From Pseudomonadota bacterium (lineage in GTDB: Bacteria; Pseudomonadota; Gammaproteobacteria; CAMYNG01): a stretch of 7,752 bases of DNA. Under the pieces are notes generated by a model. That model was not told the DNA's origin. It ran no database searches and saw only the letters and a program-made list of their open reading frames with translations. This document shows, in pieces, positions 1 to 5,812 of the stretch (position 1 is the stretch's first letter; each line of letters starts with the position of its first letter). The stretch lies in NCBI GenBank assembly GCA_020347585.1, contig CP070733.1, forward strand, positions 1,643,326 through 1,651,077, written 5' to 3'. Position numbers and translations under genes: made by a program.

Positions 1-279
1 GAGCTGTCCACGGCCAACGGTGATCCCTACGAGCACTTTGCAAGCGACAACCCTGGCCCCGAGGAAGAAGCGCAGCGTAGCCTAGATCAAAAGGCGCTTT
101 TGCGTGCCTGGGAGCGGCTTGGTCCTGAGCAGCGGGTGCTAGTCGCACTTCATGACTTGGAGGGGTATACCCTTAGGGAGTTGGAGTTCATACTCGAAAC
201 ACCCATTGGCACGCTGAAATCCCGGCTGCACCGCGCCCGCGCGCGGTTGCGCGAGCTGCTGGGCAGGGAACCTTTTTGA
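1..279 (+). CDS. ECF-type RNA polymerase sigma factor, C-terminal part (partial)
   Basis: This is the 3' end of a sigma-70 family gene that begins left of the window; 92 residues are visible in frame 1, ending in TGA. The visible part is an acidic linker (about residues 1-30) followed by sigma region 4, which contacts the -35 promoter element. Region 4 is recognised from the run LGPEQRVLVALHDLEGYTL, the helix-turn-helix that follows, and the typical ending TLKSRLHRARARLRELL. Region 2 lies outside the window, so the subgroup cannot be assigned. The next gene, 37 bases downstream, encodes a zinc-finger membrane anti-sigma factor, which is the usual partner arrangement for ECF sigma factors (established knowledge). 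By inference this factor is held at the membrane and released on an envelope signal, and may control its own operon. The family call is secure; the target genes are unknown. Confidence 0.93.
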   Translation, partial: ELSTANGDPYEHFASDNPGPEEEAQRSLDQKALLRAWERLGPEQRVLVALHDLEGYTLRELEFILETPIGTLKSRLHRARARLRELLGREPF

Positions 280-313
280 CCGCACATACGTGTAGGATGA
301 GCAGAGGATAAAC

Positions 314-1018
314 GTGATGGACTGCAAACAGACAGGACGCAATATCGACGACTATCTGGACGGCTGGCTCGATCCGGCTGTGCAGCGCGCGCTCGAAGCT
401 CATCTGGAGTCCTGCGCCGCGTGCGATGCGCGGATCAAGGACGAGCGCGAATTGCGTGCCGCCCTGCGCGCATTGCCGGTTCCGCCCATGCGCCGCGGAT
501 TCACCGATCAGGTATTTGACAAGGTCGTGCAAGCCAGCACGCCGCGTCGCCGCTCGCTCGCACCGGTGTTCGGCGTCGCCATGGCCGCGGGCCTGGCGGT
601 CGCGCTGGTGGTCAGCGCCCTGCTTCCGAACCAAACTGGCCCGCACATGCATAGCGTACAGTCCCTCACGCTGGATCAAGTGCGTACCGTCGAGCTATCG
701 ATGAACTCGCAAAGCGAGTTAGAGGACGTCACGCTCACGATTCGGGTACCCGATGGGGTGGAAATCGAAGGCTTCCCCGGGCAACGCGAAGTCAGTTGGC
801 AGACTCGTCTCGATGCTGGCGTCAACGTACTCGCGCTGCCGCTGGTGGGACGTCACACCACGCACGGTGAGCTGGTAGCTCTGCTGGAACATGCCGATAA
901 GCGCAAGGTGCTCACCGTGCCGCTCGATGTAAAACACCCGGATCAAAGCGGCCGGAGCAACAACCGAATCTACGGGCAGCGGGGGCCCCTCGTAGCAACC
1001 GTGCCGCCCGTCGCCTGA
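314..1018 (+). CDS. Membrane anti-sigma factor with zinc-finger (ZAS/zf-HC2-like) domain
   Basis: Predicted single-pass inner-membrane anti-sigma factor that binds and silences the sigma factor encoded just upstream. Residues 1-45 form an anti-sigma zinc finger with all four expected ligands: Cys4, His30, Cys34 and Cys37 (pattern HLESCAAC). A basic stretch RRR at 78-80 is followed by one hydrophobic segment at about 82-104, placing the N-terminus in the cytoplasm and residues 105-234 in the periplasm. The periplasmic part looks beta-rich (around DVTLTIRVPDGVEIEGFPGQ) and I do not recognise it as a named domain; it may be the sensor. The start may be GTG at 314 or ATG at 317. An AGAGG at 303-307 fits either, with the ATG at slightly more usual spacing. 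The next gene begins 40 bases downstream, so the three genes probably form an operon. No protease site is identifiable by eye. Confidence 0.85.
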   Translation: MMDCKQTGRNIDDYLDGWLDPAVQRALEAHLESCAACDARIKDERELRAALRALPVPPMRRGFTDQVFDKVVQASTPRRRSLAPVFGVAMAAGLAVALVVSALLPNQTGPHMHSVQSLTLDQVRTVELSMNSQSELEDVTLTIRVPDGVEIEGFPGQREVSWQTRLDAGVNVLALPLVGRHTTHGELVALLEHADKRKVLTVPLDVKHPDQSGRSNNRIYGQRGPLVATVPPVA

Positions 1019-1058
1019 CGAGCGCGGCCAGCAATTCGAAATAGGCGGTAGTACAACC

Positions 1059-1418
1059 ATGCAGTCGATGATATTGAAGACAGGAACCCTGGCGCTGGTG
1101 TTGAGTGCGATGCTCTCGGCCGCCACCGGTGTGCGCGCCGCCGATGACAGCGGTCTGGACGTCACCATGGAGATCGTAGACACCAGGCGCGACGCGCCCG
1201 AGGCGGTCATTAACCGCATCGAGCTTCCTGCTGCAGCGCGCGCGTCGCAAAAGCAACAGGGCAAGACCGGCCATGAGGTGGCCAAGGACGCACGTGAACG
1301 CGGCCGCGATCACGGCAAGAGCATCTCGGAGAATGCCAAGTCCCGCCGCAACGCAAACAGCGCCCGCGAGAACGCCAAGGGCAAGGGCAAGGGCAAGGGC
1401 AAGGGACTCGACAAGTAA
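1059..1418 (+). CDS. Small exported basic protein with Lys-Gly repeat tail, function unknown
   Basis: I do not recognise a family. The 119-residue product has a convincing Sec signal peptide: Lys7 in the n-region, a hydrophobic core at about 8-22, and a likely cleavage after VRA near residue 27. The mature part starts acidic (about 28-55) and becomes strongly basic and polar from about residue 63. There it is rich in Lys, Arg, Asn, Ser and Gly, with imperfect repeats such as SENAKSRRN and ARENAKG. It ends in a KGKGKGKGKGLDK tail, so the C-terminal half is probably disordered and could bind polyanions such as nucleic acid, LPS or exopolysaccharide (inference). AGGCGGT at 1043-1049 gives a good ribosome site for the ATG at 1059. 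The gene is third after a sigma/anti-sigma pair and is followed by a strong terminator, which suggests the same operon. A later start at Met4 is possible. Confidence 0.72.
   Translation: MQSMILKTGTLALVLSAMLSAATGVRAADDSGLDVTMEIVDTRRDAPEAVINRIELPAAARASQKQQGKTGHEVAKDARERGRDHGKSISENAKSRRNANSARENAKGKGKGKGKGLDK
1377..1405 (+). repeat. Tandem 6-bp repeat (AAGGGC) coding for Lys-Gly tail
   Basis: Four perfect AAGGGC units occupy 1377-1400, and a fifth unit, changed in its last base, starts at 1401. Each unit encodes Lys-Gly, giving five KG pairs near the C-terminus of the exported protein. Because the unit is 6 bases, gain or loss of copies by replication slippage would keep the frame and only change tail length. 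Confidence 0.9.
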
Positions 1419-1438
1419 ACAACTAAGTTAGCACTCAC

Positions 1439-1464
1439 AAGGCGTGCCGCCCGGCGCGCCTTTT
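1439..1464 (+). terminator. Rho-independent terminator of the sigma/anti-sigma operon
   Basis: A 10-base-pair GC-rich stem joins AAGGCGTGCC (1439-1448) and GGCGCGCCTT (1453-1462). It has a single G-T wobble, a 4-base loop GCCC, and a run of four T at 1461-1464. It lies 20 bases after the stop codon of the small basic protein. This separates the sigma-factor operon from the TPR/barrel gene downstream. Confidence 0.88.
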
Positions 1465-1494
1465 AACGCCGCACACCCCGTTTGCGTGTGGTAG

Positions 1495-1517
1495 GGTACC
1501 AACTCCACGTTGGAACC
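1495..1517 (+). other. Imperfect hairpin upstream of TPR/barrel gene
   Basis: GGTACCAAC (1495-1503) pairs with GTTGGAACC (1509-1517) across a 5-base loop TCCAC, with one A-A mismatch. It lies about 90 bases before the TTG candidate start of the next gene and is not followed by a T-run, so it is not a typical terminator. It could be leader structure or an operator-like palindrome. No promoter with good -35 and -10 boxes was recognised between 1465 and 1606. Confidence 0.35.
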
Positions 1518-1606
1518 CCGGAACCGCACCCCTGACTCGCCGCGCCCGCTTCTCCGCCCCCAGACGCCTGCCGTTTTGGACGGGCCTGTCGCGAACATAC
1601 CTTTGC

Positions 1607-2908
1607 TTGCTGCTCGCGCTCGCGGCGCCCGCCTGGGCGCAGACGGAATCCCCGACAGCCGGTCAGTCCCGTGTCCAGGCAGCGGGCGAGCGCTTCTTCG
1701 AACAGGGCGTGGCGGCATTCCGGCAGCGTGACTACGACCGTGCCCGGCAGTACTTCGAACTGGCGCTGGACGCCGGTATGACCGACGCCGCGCTGCACTA
1801 TAACCTCGGCGTCACCTACTACAAGCTCGGCGAGTATGAACTGGCAGGGCAGCACTTTCTTGTCGCCGGCGGCGATCCCCAGTGGGCGCCACTGGCGTTC
1901 TACAACTCGGGGCTGGTGGCCAATAAACAGGGTAACGAAGAGGCGGCGCGGCGCTGGTTCGAGCGTGCCCTCACCGTGGCGCAAGATACGCGGCTGCAGG
2001 CCATGGCGGCCACCATGCTCGACCGGTTGGGCGGCGCCCGGCCCGCCAGCCGGTGGAACGGATTTGCCATGGTTAACCTAGGCTACGACGACAACGTGGC
2101 CCTGAGCGCCGATGGCGAAGTCATTGTCGGCACGGGCGAGGCCGATCAATTCGCTGAACTCTACGGTCAGGCCAACTGGGAGGCCTCGGGCAAGCTCAAG
2201 GGTCTGGGTGCCTACGCCGGCCTGTACCTGCTCAAGTATAAAGACCTGGATGACTTTGACATCGCCGACCTGAACCTTGCGGCCAATTGGGGAACACCGG
2301 TAGCGAACTGGTACGCTACCGTTGAGGGACGCTTCGAATACCTGTGGCAGGGAGGCACCAGCGTACAACGCATTCTGACGCTCGCCGCCGAGAGCTATCC
2401 CACTACCGGCGTCCTGCAACCGCTGTTGCTGGGCTACGAATTGAGCCGCATCGACGACGAGGATCCAGCCTACGCGCCACTCAACGGCTGGCGCCACCGC
2501 GTGCTGGCGCAATACCGCCAGCAAGTGCAGCGCTGGCGTCTGCGTTACGGCTACCTGTTCGAGTACAACGACCGCCAGGACCTCGACCTGGGTACTGACT
2601 TCTTCAGCGAGTCACCGGTGCGCAACGCCTTGCGCGTACGCGCTGCCCTGCCGCTACCCGGCAACTGGCAAACCAGTGCGCGCCTTGAGTATCGACGCAG
2701 CGACTTTCGAGACCCCGACCGACGGGCCGACGGCACCGAGGCCACGCGCAGGGACAACCGCTGGGACTTTACTTTGGACCTGACCTGGATCTTCACGCGG
2801 CCGTGGGAACTGGGCATTAGCTATAACCGCACCGACAACTCATCAAATTTCGACGAATTCGACTACACACGCAACCTGTACTTCATCGGTGTGGCGCGAC
2901 CGTTCTGA
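1607..2908 (+). CDS. Exported TPR protein with C-terminal outer-membrane beta-barrel-like domain
   Basis: Predicted envelope protein of at least 433 residues. Numbering from the TTG at 1607, a signal-peptide core ends at APAWA (about residue 11). Three TPR-like repeats follow at about 29-56, 62-88 and 96-129, with YNLGVTYYKLGEYELA being typical. From about residue 152 the sequence alternates aromatic and polar residues as in outer-membrane strands, opening with MVNLGYDDNVAL and ending in a strand that finishes with Phe (FIGVARPF), the classic outer-membrane assembly signal. The layout of periplasmic TPRs followed by a barrel resembles Slam/DUF560-type and related TPR-porin proteins; membership is inferred, not shown. 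The start is doubtful: the TTG leaves a signal peptide with no basic n-region, yet the open frame upstream encodes Arg-rich residues and more of the hydrophobic core, with only CTG codons as possible starts (1532, 1568, 1586). Confidence 0.75.
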   Translation: MLLALAAPAWAQTESPTAGQSRVQAAGERFFEQGVAAFRQRDYDRARQYFELALDAGMTDAALHYNLGVTYYKLGEYELAGQHFLVAGGDPQWAPLAFYNSGLVANKQGNEEAARRWFERALTVAQDTRLQAMAATMLDRLGGARPASRWNGFAMVNLGYDDNVALSADGEVIVGTGEADQFAELYGQANWEASGKLKGLGAYAGLYLLKYKDLDDFDIADLNLAANWGTPVANWYATVEGRFEYLWQGGTSVQRILTLAAESYPTTGVLQPLLLGYELSRIDDEDPAYAPLNGWRHRVLAQYRQQVQRWRLRYGYLFEYNDRQDLDLGTDFFSESPVRNALRVRAALPLPGNWQTSARLEYRRSDFRDPDRRADGTEATRRDNRWDFTLDLTWIFTRPWELGISYNRTDNSSNFDEFDYTRNLYFIGVARPF

Positions 2909-2934
2909 GCTGCCGCACCGTAGGACATCACACC

Positions 2935-3756
2935 ATGCAACTTTCCGGACCCTTGCGTAAAATGGTGACGCGCCTTGAGACACCCGTCGCCTACGAACTT
3001 CCCGTGGGCGAACATCGCATTACGCTCAACGCCCACATCGGCGCACCCGTGGCGCTCCACCATACTGGCGCCATTCATTGCATCCACTGCGGCCGCGCCA
3101 CCCGTAAAAGTTTCAGCCAAGGCTATTGTTACCCCTGCTTCACCTCGCTGGCACAGTGCGACAGCTGCATCGTCAAACCCGAGCAGTGCCACTACCACGA
3201 AGGTACGTGCCGTGAGCCGGCGTGGGGCGAACAACACTGCATGCAGCCCCACATGGTGTACCTCGCAAACTCCTCGGGTATCAAGGTAGGCATCACCCGC
3301 GCCAGCCAGGTCCCGACCCGCTGGATGGACCAGGGCGCCAGTCAGGCCCTGGCAGTACTCGAGGCGCGCGACCGCTACACCTCAGGACTGATAGAGGTGA
3401 TCTTCAAACAGCACGTTGCCGACCGCACTGACTGGCGGCGCATGCTAAAGGGCACGCCCGAGCCCGCCAACCTCGCTGAAGAGCGCGATACCCTGTACGA
3501 TGCCTGCGCCTCTGAACTCGATGACTTGTTACAGCAACGCGGCGCGGACGCATACCGCCGCCTTCCCAACGGGGTTCCGACCACCATAGACTACCCTGTG
3601 CAGTCCTATCCGCAGAAGGTGAGCTCACTGAACTTTGATAAGACGGCGCACTGTACCGGCACCCTGATGGGCATCAAGGGGCAGTATCTGATTCTTGATA
3701 CCGGCGTGCTTAACATCCGCAAGTTCGCCGGCTACGAAGTGGACGTAACGCTGTGA
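2935..3756 (+). CDS. DUF2797 family protein with zinc-ribbon-like cysteines and GIY-YIG-like core
   Basis: A 273-residue cytoplasmic protein that I recognise as DUF2797; its biochemical role is not established to my knowledge. Residues 1-45 form a short N-terminal beta-rich part. Residues 49-102 hold nine cysteines, including CxxC pairs at 49/52, 65/68 and 75/78, plus Cys85, Cys92, Cys102 and nearby histidines, suggesting two zinc sites. Next comes MVYLANSSGIKVGITR (107-122), which resembles the two strands of a GIY-YIG nuclease core, then PTRWMDQGA (127-135). Arg122 and Glu154 are in plausible positions for the catalytic Arg and metal-binding Glu (inference). The C-terminal 70 residues are beta-rich. 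AGGA at 2922-2925 lies 9 bases before the ATG. The gene follows the TPR/barrel gene by 26 bases, so they may be co-transcribed, though one product is exported and this one is not. Confidence 0.88.
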   Translation: MQLSGPLRKMVTRLETPVAYELPVGEHRITLNAHIGAPVALHHTGAIHCIHCGRATRKSFSQGYCYPCFTSLAQCDSCIVKPEQCHYHEGTCREPAWGEQHCMQPHMVYLANSSGIKVGITRASQVPTRWMDQGASQALAVLEARDRYTSGLIEVIFKQHVADRTDWRRMLKGTPEPANLAEERDTLYDACASELDDLLQQRGADAYRRLPNGVPTTIDYPVQSYPQKVSSLNFDKTAHCTGTLMGIKGQYLILDTGVLNIRKFAGYEVDVTL

Positions 3757-3842
3757 AACGAGCGCCCTGCTAACCTGATCGGCCCAATCGCCGTGTGGCG
3801 CCAGATGCTGTGGAATGTTAGGAAAAGCTCAGTCCAACAAGA

Positions 3843-4369
3843 ATGCGACTGCGCGGTCCCACAACTGTAGTGGCAGATGAGTCGCACAAACATAACTTTG
3901 TAATAAAGACAACGCCTTTTCATAGCATGGCGTTGATCGGGGCCTTGCTTCCTATTGTGCTGCTTTCGAAGATGCTAGCTTCCTATGTAAATTATGGAAT
4001 CACTATGTCTGGAGCACCACTCGCACTGGGTGGTTTCCTAGTTGCGGCATTGATTCTCACCCCGGAAGCCCTCAGCGCCATTCATGCAGCGCGCGACAAT
4101 CAGTTACAGCGTGCGGTAAATATCTCCTTGGGTTGGGTTCTGCGCTTGCAACGATTGGGCTGACGATACCTGCAGTATTGGCCATCAGTTGGGTTACCGG
4201 TGAGAAGCTCGAGCTGGGTCTGGAAATGACTGATATCGTACTCTTAACCCTGACGCTCGTCGTCAGCGTGGTGACATTTATCAGCCAACGCACCAACCCG
4301 CTGCAAGGAGCGGTGCATCTCGCCCTGTTTGCGACCTACGTCATTATGATTTTCGATGTTTCGGCTTAA
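3843..4369 (+). pseudogene. chaA: Decayed 3' half of a ChaA-type Ca2+(Na+)/H+ antiporter gene
   Basis: Two reading frames together encode the C-terminal part of a ChaA/CaCA-family cation/proton antiporter. Frame one (3843 to about 4130) carries a hydrophobic helix around MALIGALLPIVLLSKML and the motif FLVAALILTPEALSAI, then NQLQRAVNISLG. Frame two (about 4133-4369) continues with GSALATIGLTIPAVLAISW, ELGLEMTD, and QGAVHLALFATYVIMIF to a TAA. Joined, these match the second alpha-repeat (conserved PE, GSxLATIxLTxP) and last helices of ChaA as I recall it from E. coli. The intact protein is about 360 residues; only about 150-170 are represented here, and the N-terminal half with the first alpha-repeat is missing. 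An in-frame TAG at 3819-3821 blocks extension upstream. A 5-base tandem duplication at 4128-4137 causes the frameshift. The stretch is visibly more AT-rich than its neighbours. The left limit of the remnant is approximate. Confidence 0.85.
4128..4137 (+). repeat. 5-bp tandem duplication (TTGGG x2) at the frameshift
   Basis: TTGGG at 4128-4132 is repeated directly at 4133-4137. Removing one copy restores a continuous antiporter reading frame, NISLGSALATIGLT, which is exactly the conserved motif expected. This identifies the duplication as the likely inactivating event, if it is not an assembly error. Confidence 0.85.
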
Positions 4370-4381
4370 GTGAAAATATTC

Positions 4382-4416
4382 AAAACCATATGGATTCGAG
4401 TTGGTGAACTGGTTTT
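4382..4416. other. Weak inverted repeat between convergent genes
   Basis: AAAACCA (4382-4388) and TGGTTTT (4410-4416) form a 7-base-pair stem with a long 21-base loop, between the stop of the antiporter remnant and the stop of the convergent FHA gene. It ends in a T-run when read on either strand, so a poor bidirectional terminator is possible. The stem is AT-rich and the loop is long. Nothing else is recognisable in 4370-4465. Confidence 0.25.
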
Positions 4417-4465
4417 AGAAAGATATAACTTGCGGTTCGAAAGGTACTAGACCGTCTGCAATGGA

Positions 4466-4888
4466 CTATTTGCCGCGCTTTTTCTTTGGCTTGCCCTTGT
4501 TACGCCCCTTGCCTTTGGCGTAGTACAGGCCGGGAATCCAGGATTTGTGTATCTTGGTGGTTTCTTCCAGGTCATCGTGGGCATCATCAACGAAGCGGAA
4601 GTTGTTCATGCCGATGACGATCACGTCATCGTGGGCCAGCTTGTAGAGCGAGATCCTATTACCATTGACGAAGGTGTGGTTGGTGCTGCCGAGATCCTGC
4701 AGATAATAGACAAAGGCGCCTTCGCGCTCCGGATCCTGCGCTGCCTCGATAACGGCGTGGTGCTTGCTGACCAGCTCATCATCGATGCTGATATCGTTAT
4801 CGCCGCTGCGGCCAATGCGAAACGCCTGCTTGTCGATCTGCAGCTTGATGCCGGCTACGCCGTCGCGGAACTGTATCAGTGTTGCCAT
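4466..4888 (-). CDS. FHA-domain protein with basic C-terminal tail
   Basis: A 140-residue cytoplasmic protein made almost entirely of one forkhead-associated domain, a module that binds phosphothreonine peptides. The conserved positions are present: Gly26-Arg27 (FRIGRSGDNDI), Ser41 with His44 (LVSKHHAVI), Ser68-Thr69-Asn70 (DLGSTNHTFVNG) and Asn75-Gly76. The domain spans about residues 4-100. A spacer follows, then a tail from about residue 124 in which Lys, Arg and Gly dominate (KGKGRNKGKPKKKRGK), suggesting contact with nucleic acid or acidic partners (inference). No signal peptide or membrane segment is visible. No Ser/Thr kinase or phosphatase gene lies in the window, so the phosphorylated partner is unknown. 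It is last in a minus-strand series, 50 bases after tatD. No strong ribosome site is seen before the ATG. Confidence 0.9.
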   Translation of the reverse strand: MATLIQFRDGVAGIKLQIDKQAFRIGRSGDNDISIDDELVSKHHAVIEAAQDPEREGAFVYYLQDLGSTNHTFVNGNRISLYKLAHDDVIVIGMNNFRFVDDAHDDLEETTKIHKSWIPGLYYAKGKGRNKGKPKKKRGK

Positions 4889-4938
4889 GATCGGTTTTGC
4901 ATCCCACGTAGCTGGACGCCGCTGCGCCCCATGTTTAC

Positions 4939-5727
4939 CTAATCGGGCAAACGGAAGAATCTTTGAGCGGTTTTTGTGGTCGCGGCCGCCAATTCCTCCG
5001 GCGTAGAACCCAGGTACTGCGCGACCATAGCACAGATGTGCGGCAGAAATTTTGGCTCGTTGCGCCGCGATTCCGGCCGCGGCTCAAGGGTACGCGGCAG
5101 GATATACGGCGCATCGGTCTCGAGCATCAGCCGCTCAGCCGGGATGCGCCCGACCAGCTCGCGCAGGTGCAATCCGCGGCGCTCATCGCATATCCAGCCG
5201 GTCAGGCCGATGTGCAGGTCGAGGTCGAGATACGCCGCCAGTTCGTCCGCGCTGCCAGTAAAACAATGCGCGACCGCATCGACCAAACTAGCACGGTGGC
5301 GTGCGATGATCTCGAGGTAGGTGCCGTGCGCATCGCGCTCGTGCAGAAATACGGGCAGCCTCAGATCCGCCGCCAGCTCGAGCTGCGCCTCAAACCATTT
5401 TTCCTGATCGGCGCGCGGCGAGTACATGCGGTAAAAATCCAGCCCACATTCGCCAATGGCCACGACGCCAGGCTGCGCGGCCAGTTCGGCGAGCTTAGCC
5501 AACGTGGCGTCGCTGCACCCCGAGGCATTGTGCGGATGCACCCCGGCGGTGGAATACAGCACCCCGGGATGGCGCTGGGTAAGTTCCAGCGCCTTTTGAC
5601 TGTGCGCCGCATCGGTACCCGTGACGATCATGCGCCCCACGCCGGCGTCCATCGCCGCGGCAATCACCGCATCAACGTCTTTGGCAAACGCCTTCGCGGT
5701 CAGGTTTACACCGATGTCAATGAGCAT
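4939..5727 (-). CDS. tatD: TatD family metal-dependent DNase
   Basis: TatD is a TIM-barrel, metal-dependent hydrolase with 3'-5' exonuclease activity on single-stranded DNA and RNA, linked to DNA repair and oxidative damage processing (established for E. coli TatD). The 262-residue length is normal. The N-terminus MLIDIGVNLT matches true TatD, which has Asn where relatives carry a HxH metal pair. Other expected residues are present: AGVHPH (His64, His66), GECGLDF (Glu93), FLHERDAH (His129), AHCFTG (His154), GLTGWICDERRG and LETDAPY (Asp205), followed by the SRRNEP signature. These support TatD itself rather than the paralogues YcfH or YjjV. Despite the name it is not needed for Tat export. 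No tatABC genes are seen here. It lies 85 bases downstream of the cyclotransferase-like gene; a GAAGTG a few bases before the ATG is a weak ribosome site. Confidence 0.95.
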   Translation of the reverse strand: MLIDIGVNLTAKAFAKDVDAVIAAAMDAGVGRMIVTGTDAAHSQKALELTQRHPGVLYSTAGVHPHNASGCSDATLAKLAELAAQPGVVAIGECGLDFYRMYSPRADQEKWFEAQLELAADLRLPVFLHERDAHGTYLEIIARHRASLVDAVAHCFTGSADELAAYLDLDLHIGLTGWICDERRGLHLRELVGRIPAERLMLETDAPYILPRTLEPRPESRRNEPKFLPHICAMVAQYLGSTPEELAAATTKTAQRFFRLPD

Positions 5728-5783
5728 GGAAAATCACTTCGCATAGCGATAGTTCAATTGTGGCTACGGGCGATAATTTTACC

Positions 5784-5799
5784 CCTCGTACCTCGTACC
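5784..5799. repeat. Short tandem repeat CCTCGTA x2 in tatD upstream region
   Basis: CCTCGTA is repeated directly at 5784-5790 and 5791-5797, followed by a further CC, in the 85-base gap between the cyclotransferase-like gene and tatD. On the tatD strand it reads GGTACGAGGTACGAGG and lies about 57-72 bases before the start codon. It may be a simple duplication or part of a control site; nothing else supports a regulatory role. Confidence 0.5.
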
Positions 5800-5812
5800 T
5801 TCGCCCTGTGTT

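Noticed and set aside
1463..1984. Minus-strand open frame opposite the TPR region
   Set aside because: GC-rich shadow frame with no ribosome site or recognisable motif, overlapping a clear TPR coding sequence.
3796..3803. Palindrome TGGCGCCA after the DUF2797 gene
   Set aside because: Too short and without a T-run, so not a terminator; palindromes of this size occur by chance in GC-rich DNA.
3770..3821. CTAAC ... GTTAG spaced like an integron attC site
   Set aside because: Only 5 bases are complementary, the consensus core sites are not matched, spacing is shorter than usual and no integrase or cassette array is present.
4429..4448. GGTTCGAA resembling the T-loop of a tRNA gene
   Set aside because: The flanking bases do not form the T-stem, and no acceptor, D or anticodon arms can be built upstream.
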